This document shows, piece after piece, positions 46,381 to 57,160 of a stretch of DNA of 64,000 nt. Within the stretch, counting starts at the first letter, position 1; the number at the start of each line of letters is the position of its first letter. The translations under genes were made by a program, and so were the position numbers. This DNA is from Blasia pusilla (taxonomy: Eukaryota; Marchantiophyta; Marchantiopsida; Blasiales): assembly GCA_050084515.1 (NCBI GenBank), contig CM114273.1:40734001-40798000 (forward strand). Direction: 5' to 3'. The notes beneath the pieces were generated by a model. It was not told where the DNA came from and did no database searches. It was given only the letters and a program-made list of their open reading frames with translations.

Positions 46381-49300
46381 TCAGTCCTGGAAAATAGAAC
46401 CAGGGGAACCGTCGATGGAAGGCGAAGTCGGACTACGGGAACAAAAATTGCCATCAACAGCAAGGTTCTGTCGACGGGTTACTTTTCTCTCGACAGCATT
46501 CAATGACAAGGGCATTAGCGGCTGCCTGGCTTTACACAACTCGCAAAGGCTCTCCTCTCCATGCGCTTCAAAAGGTTTGATGCGGGATTTTCCACGGGAC
46601 CTTGACGAGCCACCACTATTCTGTTCCCAGGAGGCACAAACAAACAAAATTCTCGAAGTTAGTATCATCGTGGTTCTCCTAATATTACGTCCTAGTCTAG
46701 GGCAGCACGTAGAGTTTGCTGAGCTTCCCAAGCTGTTTCTACGGTATGTTGATTGACACCAACAGCTTAAGAAGTTCCGCAACTTCATCATGTAATCCTA
46801 TGACTTGGAGTGTGACCTGCTCTCACTATATGGATGCACGTGGAATAACTCAACGTGACCCTCGACCACTGTGAGATGCAAGATTCGCGCAGCAGGGTAC
46901 ACACCCAAAGGTTGAGGACACTTGTGCCATGCATGCAGAGTGTGTTTAAACCTTACTCCTTTAGTTTGCATGGGTGAGTCAAAATCGGCATATCTGCGTC
47001 TCAGTAGAATCCTTACTTCCTTGTTCTCATCGGCCAACATTTGCACCTGCAAAACAAACATTGAGGCATAAACAGTCTGGCCCTTTCATTCGAAGCTCAC
47101 GACGATGTCGTAGCTAGATATCATTTTTTCCTCTTATGTATGAAATACGGGAGTATTCTACAAATTCGCATGCATTTGTAATGTCGTTCAAGTCATCCAA
47201 GAAAACATGATCACGTCTAGCTCGAAACTTCAGATAGAGATTGCTACCACGGTGAAGATAAACTATCAAGCCACAAGAAAAGCGTTACGGTAAGTACCTC
47301 AACCTCGGCTTTGTCAAGGTTATTTCTACATATTGCAGCTTCCTGCCTCGTTGCTTGAAGTTCTAATAGCAGGGCTTGCACGTTCATTTCAGCAAATTTC
47401 GCCCTGCACACACAAGATCCTTTGAGGAAAAACGATGGCTCATGACAAACAATAATGACACTCTTGAATTTTGCAACGAGTGTCTTAGGTCTGCGATGCT
47501 ATGCTTCCTGTGGGAGAACACCTACACCGTGTAGTTGTGGACATCGTAAATGAAAGTGTCTCAAACCTTCAATCCCTTTCACACAAGCAGAATGTATCGA
47601 TCCATAACCATAAACATCCACGCCTTCAACACGTATGGTCTACCTGACTAGGAAGAATAGCTGCAGTTTACCCTTGAAAATGCAGGCACATGTGAAGATC
47701 TGTTCTTAAGGAGAGCCTTTACCTTTCACGACTGCCACAGAGTTCTGATTCCATACACCTCAAAAGGGAGGAAAATTCAACATTTAGGGCACTGATTGTC
47801 GCTTCTTTCTCAGCTTCCACCGCTTTGCATATGCCAGAGGTTATCGCTGAGGTTACCAAGTGATGGACGGCCTCTTCAGCTTCCTTGGAGGCTACTTCAT
47901 TGGCATACATCTCTTGCAATGTCATCAGTTCTCTTCTGGTCTCCTCAAATTTCTGTTGAACAATTTTATTCGGAGGTTCCCTGTTAGGTTGCGTCATGTA
48001 GATAGTATATGCAAATTGCGCGTCATGGAGGAAAGCTTTGCGAACGCTTGACCCTAGTGTGTCTTACAGAATCAGAAAGTCGCGGCAACAACGAAAACTA
48101 ACCAGAAGGAGAAGACCGACGAGAACTGTTTGCAAGCCCAACTCCAAACTACTGCATATCTTCAATTACCTCATTACTGGCTATCAAACGCGCTTCCAGA
48201 TCCATGTCCTCTGGTACCCGCAATACGTCCGTGGGAACCGCACTCGGGTGCACCTTAAATCGGGATCTGAGAAGTGCTAACTCTTCCTGTATGCTGCAAA
48301 CGCGTCCGGTTTCAGTTCGTAAGTCGACGCAATGCCATTTGAGCCGTTGTACAACTTTAGTCCTCAAAATTAGCGATGACCTCGAATGGACCGTGTCTTT
48401 CGGAGGACATAGACGAACTTTCACGATCAATAAGGCGAGTGTTACAACTACCGGAACCACAGAAGAAAGTACCTCGAATTTTCCCTCTCCAACTCCGCAA
48501 TTCGTGCTCTCATTGAAGTCACACACTCCGTGGGGTCCATCTGAAACAGAATAGTGAACCTGTCAATTGACGCTTAAGCAATTATACTGCATCAAAACAA
48601 CCAATGGCCGCATTAATAGACCGGTTATAAATGTCGAACCGCAATGAGCACCATGCAACGGAAGTGGCGACTGGGTACTCCATTTAAAATCAATCCTCGG
48701 AGAACTAAAGAATTACAACGTCAACGTAATTGGCGTCTGCAGGAATCCTTCCTTCAACTTCGTACGTCGACGATAAATCGGATTCCAAACTCGAATCAGA
48801 CCGCCGATTGTAGGAAGATACCGTTGATCTTCCAGTTCGGTCGGTTTCATGAACTTCAGAAAGCCAACTGTCTCCACAGACGCATGCTCGACAGCGACAC
48901 GTGTAGCGCATTTACCGACTTTGCCCAGTTTCAGTGCATAGTATCAGCCAGGACGAATAAGAGGTTCGAAGTTGTGCTCCCTAAATCGTGACTGTGAAAG
49001 AAGCGGAGTATCATTAGGGGAATTATCGTGATTCAATGGGGAAATCGGTCCACTAACCTCTAATCTCCCTCGGCTTGCCTGTGCCAACTCGATTCTCAGC
49101 CGGTCGAGCTCCATGACTGCGGTGGCAGTTTTCTTCTCCGCCTCAGTGGCTCTATCCTCAGCTTCAGCTGCACGATCCTCGGCTTCGTAAGCTGCTTCCA
49201 TGAACACGTCACGGTCGTTGTGGTACAAGTCGCACTCCTGCTCTAACCTGATGCACTCATCTTTCATAGCTTTGAATTGCTCTAAAAGCTTCTGATTTTC

Positions 49301-49841
49301 AGCGACTTGCCTCTTCAGAGCTTGCGCATTCAACACCGCTTCTTCCTGTTGACCACCAAGTCCGAATTCAGAGGCGTTTTTTCTTTGGATTAGATGGAAG
49401 AGTAAGCAAAGTGGATGTTACTCATTCATTTCCAGAGTTACTTGAGTTCCTTCATATGGAGATGTTGCTCTACTGAAACATCCGTAGCTTCCAGGCACTA
49501 GTTGCAATACTGGTAGATCGAAAACTTGATAAAACCAGCGGAGTGCCAATGACTACGATTCTCTACAATGTTTATACGAAGCGCTGAAAACGACGAAGCA
49601 AATGTAAGATTAGAAAAGAGTACAGTACCTTTGATTTGGAGCGTTTATGTTCGAGTTCGCGCATCCGAAGCTGCATGTGATGCAATTGCAATGCAAGATC
49701 TCGATGGGATGCTTCTGCTTTCGATAACTTCTTCTTCAATTGTTCCTCCGAGGAACAAAAACCGAGCATGTGAAATATCGAATCCTGCAAGTAGGTGTCT
49801 AACTCCGCTGGCAACTCGTACTGCGTACTCTCTGCCCCCAT
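46381..49841 (-). CDS. Plant coiled-coil protein of unknown function, eight exons, 452 aa
   Basis: Coding exons, all GT-AG: 49841-49629, 49345-49058, 48540-48473, 48293-48170, 47952-47723, 47403-47298, 47046-46957 and 46620-46381. Phases close exactly (1359 nt). Residues 5-35 (QYELPAELDTYLQDSIFHML) open a domain shared with an uncharacterised land-plant coiled-coil family; relatives are, as I recall, labelled GRIP/coiled-coil-like. Residues 36-167 and 185-373 form coiled coil, including NAQALKRQVAENQKL and LEQECDLYHNDRDVFMEAAY, the latter matching the family's most conserved block. A DENKEVRILLRRRY block (about 349-362) and a basic Ser-rich tail with ARQPLMPLSLN also align with that family. 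No signal peptide or membrane segment. The last intron has a TACTAAC branch-point consensus. Exon 5 is the least certain, having no counterpart I recall. The function is unknown; a scaffold role is a guess. Confidence 0.8.
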
Positions 49842-51018
49842 TGTTCTGCCACCCTGCTTTCCCTTTGATTCGCTTGCTCCGTGGCACTTTCCTTCTACGA
49901 AAAAGCAACTGTCTACTAAACCGAATTACAAAACATCACCTAGCACAAGCTTTACTCCGGCGTAATTTGCGGGACAAAAGCGTCCCTGAGACTTGCACTG
50001 TGCCATTGTTACAAAGCGAAGACGACTTAATGCTGGCCGATTCTTTGATCTCTATCCTCGTCCATTCAGTGCGTCCCCACGCCACCAAAGACTCTCCATA
50101 TCCGCCCTGAAAACAAGCAATATCACCAAGGAAATCCGCGACCAGAGTCCAACATTTTGATTTCTATCCAGGTCCTGGAACGAAAATCAATCGTTAAACA
50201 CACACTACAACCAAACGCGAATTACTTCCGCTTCGCATTCCTAACCATCCTGTCTCGCAGCACCTCGATTCTCCGCTTTCTCAATCCGCCGCCCTCCGAT
50301 CGCTCGCTGCCCCGAAAAACATGCTCTATAATAATCACTCAAAATCGCTTTGCACCTCTCGCTCATTCGCCACAACGCTCCTTTCCTATCGCGGGGCTCA
50401 CTCCTCTGCATATTCCCACTAACGCCCCGAGGACGACGGAAAGCTGTCCACCGCGTCCGAGACAGCTTTTGTCGTGCAACCGAGTTCCAGATGACGACTA
50501 TCCCTTCGGGCCTTCGGATTGCGAATCTAACGGTAAATATCCCTCTCAGCTCCGTCCCCATCTCCGTTCGCTCACTAGATTCACGACGACGCACCACCGT
50601 CCGATCGTCATTCCGTCGGTGCGGATCTCTTCTTTTCGTTTCTTTCCCGCTGCTTCAGCAACAAGCGGGGCCCAGCTATATAGCCGTTGCACAGTTCGAA
50701 ATGCGCGATGACTGGACACGCTCCCATTCGCCCAGAGGGGCCCTTCTGTCCTGGGGACCGAATAAAAGACTGACACGTGGTTGAGGAGTTAGTGAGGGGC
50801 AAGAAGTGCCGTTGTTGTTTCGCTTACCCTCGGAATTTCAAACCGCTCCAGAATCCAGCGGATCTGGTTTACGTGAGACCGTACGGTCTGCGAAAGTAGT
50901 GGGGCGTTTCAAAGGTGACCTACTGCCGATTTTCCGAAACGATCCGTTGGCAAGATTTGAGACGCCTTAATAAGGCTGCCCCATAGTGACTTCCTTCATA
51001 ACTTGCTACAACTTCCTA
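49842..51018 (-). other. Leader/promoter region of the coiled-coil gene
   Basis: GC-balanced DNA upstream of the ATG at 49841. Frames of up to 184 codons on the plus strand and 118 on the minus strand overlap each other and show no domains. The island ends at about 50.95 kb. Confidence 0.45.
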
Positions 51019-51253
51019 CAAGTAAGGTGCCTCTCCGATGCACGGGAAAAAAATTTGTTTCAATAGCTAGTGTATAATGAAGTGAAGTGAAGGGAAGAGA
51101 TCAATGATGCTGAGTACAAATTCCAAATTTATTTTTTTTGCTGTTCGCAGCATGTGAAATATTTTCTTGATGTTCAGTTGTCACGTGTCAAACAGAGAGA
51201 TGTTTGCAAATCAAGAACGCATTCTCCCATAATAATAATACAGATAATATAGA
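51019..51253 (-). mobile_element. Non-autonomous Helitron, 235 bp
   Basis: On the minus strand it starts A|TCTATATTATCTGTATTAT then TATGGGAGAATGC, and ends CCCGTGCATCGGAGAGG then ACCTTACTTG|T. CTTG replaces CTAG by one change. Related to the element at 41830. Confidence 0.6.
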
Positions 51254-51399
51254 TGGGGAATTCCTCATCCTTCATGTCGAACAAATCACATGTGATTCTT
51301 ATGATGATGGCAACTCCATTGAGTTAACCATACAATTTAAACAATGCTTTTGAGGATATGTGGGTTATATGTTTCTCTTGTTATGTGGATCCACATAAT

Positions 51400-51973
51400 T
51401 GTTCATGTCCTCGTAACAAACGTCATCGATCTTTCAAACACGTTGGTAGATATGTATCATTAGATCCTCACATGTATTCCAAGATCGTAGAATGAAGTTG
51501 AAATTAAAAAAAGAACATATACAACCAATTCCACTTTAGAATCTACAAATCATTATGAAGCAGCGTCCATCTTCCATCATGAGGGACTCGTGACTCTAAC
51601 ACGCCAACTTCTACCAAACCAAAGAAGGGAGAGTGTTTCCTAGGCTCTACATGAGATAAATGATTCTTGAAAGTCATCTTCTCTTCTCTTAAGCGCTTAG
51701 GAATAACCAAAAGAGCCCTCCGTCGGATATAACCACAATCGATAACACATGCATACATGTTATATGTTGACCAGTTGACTTAGTTAATGGTTAAAAACCA
51801 CATGATAAATTGACAATACGATGTTTGTTGGAAATGTAGATCCCGATGTGAAGGAATTGTAACCAACCTCATTGGAGCATTCAAAACAAAGCTTTACATG
51901 AACAACTCATGAACTATTTAGCTACACCATCGATATGGTCTAACTTCACTTATCAACCAACTATGATGTGACA
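51400..51973 (-). mobile_element. Solo LTR 3 of the two-hairpin LTR family
   Basis: On the minus strand it starts TGTCACATCATAG at 51973. The blocks for the tgaccagttgactt region, hairpin 1 (worn) and the gatgtgt tail follow in family order. The 3' end is diverged and set only roughly. Confidence 0.6.
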
Positions 51974-51975
51974 CA

Positions 51976-52080
51976 TATAATGCGTATACACATCACTACA
52001 CGAAACAAACATCATTGATCTTTCCAACATACATGTAGATTGATACACACACAAAACTACACTCACACATGTATGCCAAA
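51976..52080 (-). mobile_element. LTR tail fragment abutting solo LTR 3
   Basis: The final ~100 bp of the same LTR family, ending GTGTATACGCATTATA at about 51976, only a few bases before the TGTCACATC head of solo LTR 3 on the minus strand. Confidence 0.55.
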
Positions 52081-52460
52081 ACCACACAAGCGTAAGGCAG
52101 GGGCAATGATTGCCAACGAAGCCCCTAGCTCCCGTAATGATTCTAACTTCTCAACTAGCAACTCTATATAGGTGTCAAGACGTCTCACCAACTTAGGACC
52201 TTGTGAGAAAAAATAAAGTTGAATATAGAAATTCATTAAGAATTATATACATATCATGAAATGAAGAATCCCAGATTCAACTTATGTAAGTAACTCACAT
52301 AGAATGATTTGTGACAAGTTTAGGTGACCCCTCCTCATCGCGAGCCATGGTTGGATATTATAGTTCACAAACATCACCATCTAGATTGAGTAAGATCTAT
52401 GTGTAATCCCATATGGTTACACCCCATCTGGTCCAGATTAAACTTGACGAGATACCTCTC
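52081..52460. other. Spacer between LTR fragment and transposase relic
   Basis: No gene or clear repeat recognised; it may be part of the CACTA element. Confidence 0.4.
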
Positions 52461-53037
52461 TCAAAGCAAGAAACCAACTCTTTGTGCATGAATAGGCAAG
52501 TGAATCCAAAACCATTCATATAAATCCATTTGATCATCGTTGTATAATATGCACACCATCAACTCGGAAAGGAAAGGGCATTGGTACATATAAAGAAGAC
52601 GAGGAATGATCGAGAAGTGTGGAAAACACTTCCACGTGACATCCACCCTCATGTCTTTGTGGTCTTGAGTTTTCCCACAACGTGGACAACATCTCAATTG
52701 CAACTCCCTCCCCTTGATATTGGTATTTATCACAAGTGCATGCATGTATGATTTCATAGTCCAGTTCAACCCTTGAGCAAACGGGCTAAGCTAATCATGG
52801 TATTGTGTTTCCCTCTTAGAATAATCGATCATGTAGGAGTTAAAGCAAAGCATCCATGAACTTATTCCGGATTGCATACCTCTTTTGCAAGCTGAGCAAG
52901 AATAGAATTGTAGACAAACACACTATTTGAGAGAAAGGGAACTATGGAATGGATGCCTCCTTGTTTAAGAAACCCAATCTCCATCACTTGCATCAAAATA
53001 TTCTCGAATGAACTCATCCATGTCATCATCATCATAT
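52461..53037 (-). pseudogene. CACTA (EnSpm) transposase tnp2-type relic
   Basis: On the minus strand an acidic DDDDMDEFIREYFDASDGDW block (53037-52978) precedes a 102-codon frame. That frame contains a CPRCG zinc-ribbon-like pair and FSIIPRLLYMYQCPFLSELM, the FP(L/I)IPRL(Q/K)RM(Y/F) region that typifies tnp2 transposases. The later DG-RHPADS motif and catalytic core are worn or missing, and the frame between the two pieces is broken. This supports a CACTA lineage in this genome, matching the non-autonomous element at 34036. Confidence 0.6.
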
Positions 53038-53689
53038 ATCAATCAAATCTAGCTCAAATGTAGAATCCTCTAATACATAGTCCTCCTTTTCCTCCCCAAA
53101 ATCATTATTGTGTGCATGGTCAACTCTCTCTATCTCTCCAATGTCGTGACCCTCATAACCAAATGAGCGCCAAGCAAAACATCAAAACTCTGGTGGGCTC
53201 ACACTAGGATGGTTTGCGCGTTATGAGAACCAGATTTGGAACGTGACTAGCGTTTGGGGTTTTGATTGTATTTTGGACCATAAAAGTTTTTCCAAGATTC
53301 GTTTGAAAACAAGTAAGGCAACGTTGAAAATCTTATTTTAAGCCACTTCCAACGCAAAGATCTTGGCAGACGCCATAGCAAAGGTTGAGAAATTTCCCAA
53401 AAACAATTGTATCAAGAGTTGGATTGAGGGCCAGAAAGAGGGGCACGAGAGTCTTTTCTCAAAAGATAGGGGGAGGGCCAAGAACCCCAAAAGTAATGGT
53501 AAGGGGGAAGGTCTCCAATAGTGCTTGGGACTCGAATCCCACTTTGGGGTGCAATAGGGCAAACCAACGGCACGAAATGGATCAGGAGTTTGGCGTTGGG
53601 ATGCGAAACCCAAGACAAGTCCAAGAGAGTAATGGGGAGCAGCTGGAATTTTTTGGCTGGGATGGGATAGATATTGTGAATGATTCCTA
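53038..53689. other. Sequence upstream of the retropepsin relic
   Basis: A 101-codon plus-strand frame (53385-53690), rich in Arg, Gly and Asn, ends just before the retropepsin region. It may be the linker between gag and protease of the same relic; no domain was recognised. Confidence 0.35.
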
Positions 53690-54345
53690 AGACGCTAGGT
53701 ATAGCAGTGACGTATCGACATGGCATATGGCGGCGGCAAAGTTGGTAGATATACTAGCTAGGCCTACGATAGAGCGAGCCATGGTTACACAAGGTGTGGT
53801 GTTGTTGGATAACCGAGCAAGAGTGTTTTGCTTGGTTAGTCCCATAGGTACGGTGTACCACCCGTAGCGGTCCCACTTGATTTGGGAGCGCAACCCTTGA
53901 TTTTAGGGAAGGCGGCATGTTTGGCGTTGGGATTACGGAAAGGCGACATCGAGCGTTGTCCCTTTCAGATACAGACCTCTATTGGGGACGTATCACCCAC
54001 GCAGTTCATGACTCAACAAGAGTTGGTGGTTAGACTCCAGCCAGAGCATGAGTGTGATAGTGCGACGGTGCACACTCAGGTGATTACGACACCGGCACAG
54101 TCCTATGATGTGTTGGTAGGGAGTACGATGTTGTACCCTCTAGGTTTCATTCTAGATTTTTGGGAGGAGACGATTTCTTATCGGCCAGGGTGGCGATCAG
54201 GTGATGGACGGCTGAACCATCTACTGGTGCAGTTTGCAGGGTGGTGGTGGTGGTGGTCGACCACGTGGGGATACCGTGACCACGTTGGCAGCATTCACAT
54301 GTTGTGTTCGCTGATCAGGAGGGTTCAAGGAGAGGAGCACACATG
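53690..54345 (+). pseudogene. Retropepsin-like (retrotransposon protease) relic
   Basis: A first part (53690-53865) ends in a LVSPIGTVY block. After a frameshift near 53865 the frame continues with VPLDLGAQPLILGKAACLALGL, then CPFQIQTSIGD (about 53960), a SYDVLVGSTMLYPLGF block (54100-54150) and SYRPGWRSGDGR. The D-L-G-A at the start fits the D-S/T-G-A active site of retropepsins (the Asp kept, the Ser/Thr lost), and the LVG block lies where the flap-distal strand of such domains is expected. This is consistent with a Ty3-like pol fragment. Nothing of RT or integrase follows; solo LTR 4 starts about 140 bp later. Confidence 0.6.
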
Positions 54346-54483
54346 CGGAGGATATTCCCGTAGCGGATAGTCCCACGGAGAGACATGTCAGGATGGGTAT
54401 CTCTTCCCATGGTGGGGAGCTTCGTTTATTGTTGTTGGGGATGACCATTGAGATGCGTGGAGTGCAGACGAGCTCGTGAGGCA

Positions 54484-55100
54484 TATCACATGTGAGTAGC
54501 CGATAGGCCGAGATTTATCGTGGATAGGGCGTAGGAGCCAGCGGACTATCTTGATTGTAACTTTGTCCCACTGTGTCGGATGAGGTTCAAGATAGGCATG
54601 TTGTGTGAGGAACGTCGTTTCTCACAACTTTCTTGTTGAGGTCTTTCACAGCCGGGTGACTTGTTGACTAGGTCATCAGCCCCTGATAACCTGTGCGGGC
54701 AAGTTACTAGGAGTATAGCTATTTTTACGGGAAGAGCCTTTTGGCTCTTCCCAACCCTATACAAGGGAGGAAGATGGCTTTCCCAAGCCATCTTTCTCAT
54801 GTTGGGTCGTTGGAGCACCTCTCTTGTATGTGTGTGAGATAAGACTAGGGTGCTAGCGTCCGGATTCGTTGATAGCGCAGGGTGGACGAGGCTCGATATG
54901 TTGATGTAGATTGAGGAGTGGAGTTTTAGGCCGGGTGTGTCATTTTTAATACTCTTTATTTTTGTTGTGTTATCTTCATGTACATGTATGAGTTGATTTA
55001 TGTACATGTGTGGATCTACCCGTATGTGGGGAAGATCGGTGTTGTGTGGTGTAGATGTGACCAGCGATGTATGTTGTGTAGCAATATGTATGCGCACGAC
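54484..55100 (+). mobile_element. Solo LTR 4 of the two-hairpin LTR family
   Basis: It starts TATCACATGTGAGTAGCCG (a one-base variant of TGTCACATC) and ends GTATGCGCACGAC, 617 bp. It is the closest relative of solo LTR 1 (shared cgataggccgag, gagccagcggacta and caagccatctt blocks). Hairpin 1 keeps only its gggaagagcc / ggctcttccc core and hairpin 2 is intact. Confidence 0.75.
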
Positions 55101-55317
55101 TGGCACGTGTGGAGCCGTGTCTATATTTGGAGCAGGGTATGAGAGTGTTAGATCTCTTCGGAGGGATCAACACAGCGAGTTGCTACAATGTTGCAGTGTT
55201 GTGGGGATGACGGCACCGATGATGCTAGATGTGAGTAGGATAGGAGATATTGTCGGATATATATGTGTGTGCTATCTAGAGTTAGGGGGACCCAATTGCT
55301 AGCTAGGGGGGCGGTTG
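55101..55317. other. Sequence between solo LTR 4 and an LTR tail
   Basis: 217 bp without homology elsewhere in the window that I can see. It ends in a G-rich run (tagctaggggggcgg) of the polypurine-tract type just before LTR-like sequence. Confidence 0.35.
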
Positions 55318-55443
55318 TGGGGTCCCAGTGTATATGGGTGAGTTTGTTTGGTTATATGTGGATCTACCCATATGTTGGGGAAGATCGGTGTTGTGTGGTG
55401 TGTAGATGTGATCAACGATGATGGGTTGTGTATGCGCACAACA
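55318..55443 (+). mobile_element. LTR tail fragment
   Basis: The last ~125 bp of the family, from gtggggtcccagtgtatat through gttggggaagatcggtgttg to the end gcgcacaaca. Two bases (gc) separate it from the head of solo LTR 5. Confidence 0.7.
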
Positions 55444-55445
55444 GC

Positions 55446-56055
55446 TATCACATCTTATTTCGACGTAGGTAGAGCTCTATCGCGTCGACGACATAGAGAG
55501 TCAGGGGATTGTTCCGGTGTAACTTCATCTCGAGATGTTGGATGAGGTTGGCAACATGTCTGTTGTGTCGAGAACGTCATTTATGGCGATTTCCCTATTT
55601 TGGTTTAAGTTCGTCATGTGATCCGTTGACCAGGTCAACAGTCATGCGGTAACTTGTGCACGCAGGTAACCGTTGGAAGGGCTATTTTTGGGGGAAGAGC
55701 TTTTTGGCTCTTCCCAAGGGTATAAGAGTGAGAGAGATGGATTTCTCAAGCCATCTTTATCATGTTGAGCCTTAGCAGCGCCTCTCTTGCATAGACGTGT
55801 GGGGGTGTGTAGGAGTTAGAGTGCTAGCATCCGGATTCCCTCATAGCATAGTGTGGATATGGTTTGATATGTCGATGTAGATTCATGAGTGGAGTTTTAG
55901 GCCGGGTGAGCCATTTTTACTACTCTTGATTTTTTTGTGGGATTCTAGTGTATATGCGTGAGTTTTTTTGGTTATATGTGGATCTACCCGTATGTTGGGG
56001 AAGATTGGTGTTGTGTGGTGTGTAGATGTGACCAACGATGTGTATGCGCACGACA
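55446..56055 (+). mobile_element. Solo LTR 5 of the two-hairpin LTR family
   Basis: It starts TATCACATCTTATTTCG and ends GTATGCGCACGACA, 610 bp. Hairpin 1 core (gggaagagct / ggctcttccc) near 55.70 kb, then a tataagag TATA-like block and a worn hairpin 2. Confidence 0.75.
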
Positions 56056-56927
56056 TATGTATGTCATACGCTCATCTTAGAAGCACAACATTAACGATTA
56101 CAAGCCTTGATTAGCACCAAGAGGTAGGCATATATGATAAATAATATTATCATATCCCTCTCTTCCTCCTTCGAATTGATGTCTCGATCCTTCATCTGTG
56201 TCATCTTGATCAACAAACTGCAAATCAAGATGGCAAACATGATCTTGCAATATGTGGCCTATCTCTATTATTTCATGCTCTCAAATCATAATCTAGTTTT
56301 TCACATCCATTCAAACTCCAAACACTAAACTCTAAATCTTCCTTCCCCGTGTTTTCATTGCATCAAACATGTGAGCTATGGGAAAAAATGGGAGGAGTTC
56401 TACATTGGAAATGACTCTCTATAGAATATAGAGGGAAAATTATTTTTGTGATAAAGATGTAGAAGACTTTAAAAGAGAGATTTTTAAATAAACGAAGGAC
56501 TACAAACTCATACTAATGCTAAGACTTATCGCAAATTAAGATACTTTTCAATCACAAGTTGATAAAAACTTCCTTTTTTCAATTTTTTAATAGTGGAGTA
56601 GCTTGAGGGGTATTTGTTCATGTTCGTACAAAACTTGACAAGTCCCTTATGAATCTTTTTTGACTTGTATAAACTCATGACACACTTACAAAGGTAAAAC
56701 TATCCCTAGTAGTGTGCACATACATGAACTTAGGAAGGAAATCACTACCAATATTAGACTTATAGATCATGCGCATATCATACCAATTAAAATTGTGTGC
56801 ATTTGCAATGGTTTCTTTAAAAAAAAATGCACTGCAAAGCATGTAGGTAGGGAAGTGCATGACTGAATGGTCATGCAATAAATCATGAAATTTTCAGGGA
56901 CAAGGTCACCTAAAACACTAGTGTGTT
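56056..56927. other. AT-rich DNA without recognisable genes
   Basis: Open frames of 64-67 codons only. Confidence 0.55.
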
Positions 56928-57160
56928 GCTCGTCTTATGCGCGGGTGACGGGACAATTCATGAAATACAAAATATCATGCTCTTTTCCCCTCATTTAACT
57001 TAACTATCATCTTAATTTAACTCTCTCTCCTCTTAACCCTTAATTTAACTCCCTTCCTTAAATTGACATGCGTCAGTTAACAGAAAGGGAGTCATTAAAA
57101 GAAAGATGTCAATAGTAGGAGGAGGAATTCTCTACACCCATCTTCTCTTAATCGTATAGA
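56928..57160 (-). mobile_element. Non-autonomous Helitron, 233 bp
   Basis: On the minus strand A|TCTATACGATTAAGAGAAG then ATGGGTG at the 5' end, and CCCGCGCATAAGACGAG then CAACACACTAG|T at the 3' end. Same family as 29104-29306. Confidence 0.65.

Noticed and set aside
45920-46756. 278-codon plus-strand open frame
   Set aside because: It is antisense to the last exon and last intron of the coiled-coil gene, shows no domain, and has the uneven composition of a shadow frame.
49568-50711. Plus-strand frames of 180 and 184 codons over the coiled-coil gene start
   Set aside because: They overlap exon 1 and the leader in antisense, share no domain and conflict with each other.
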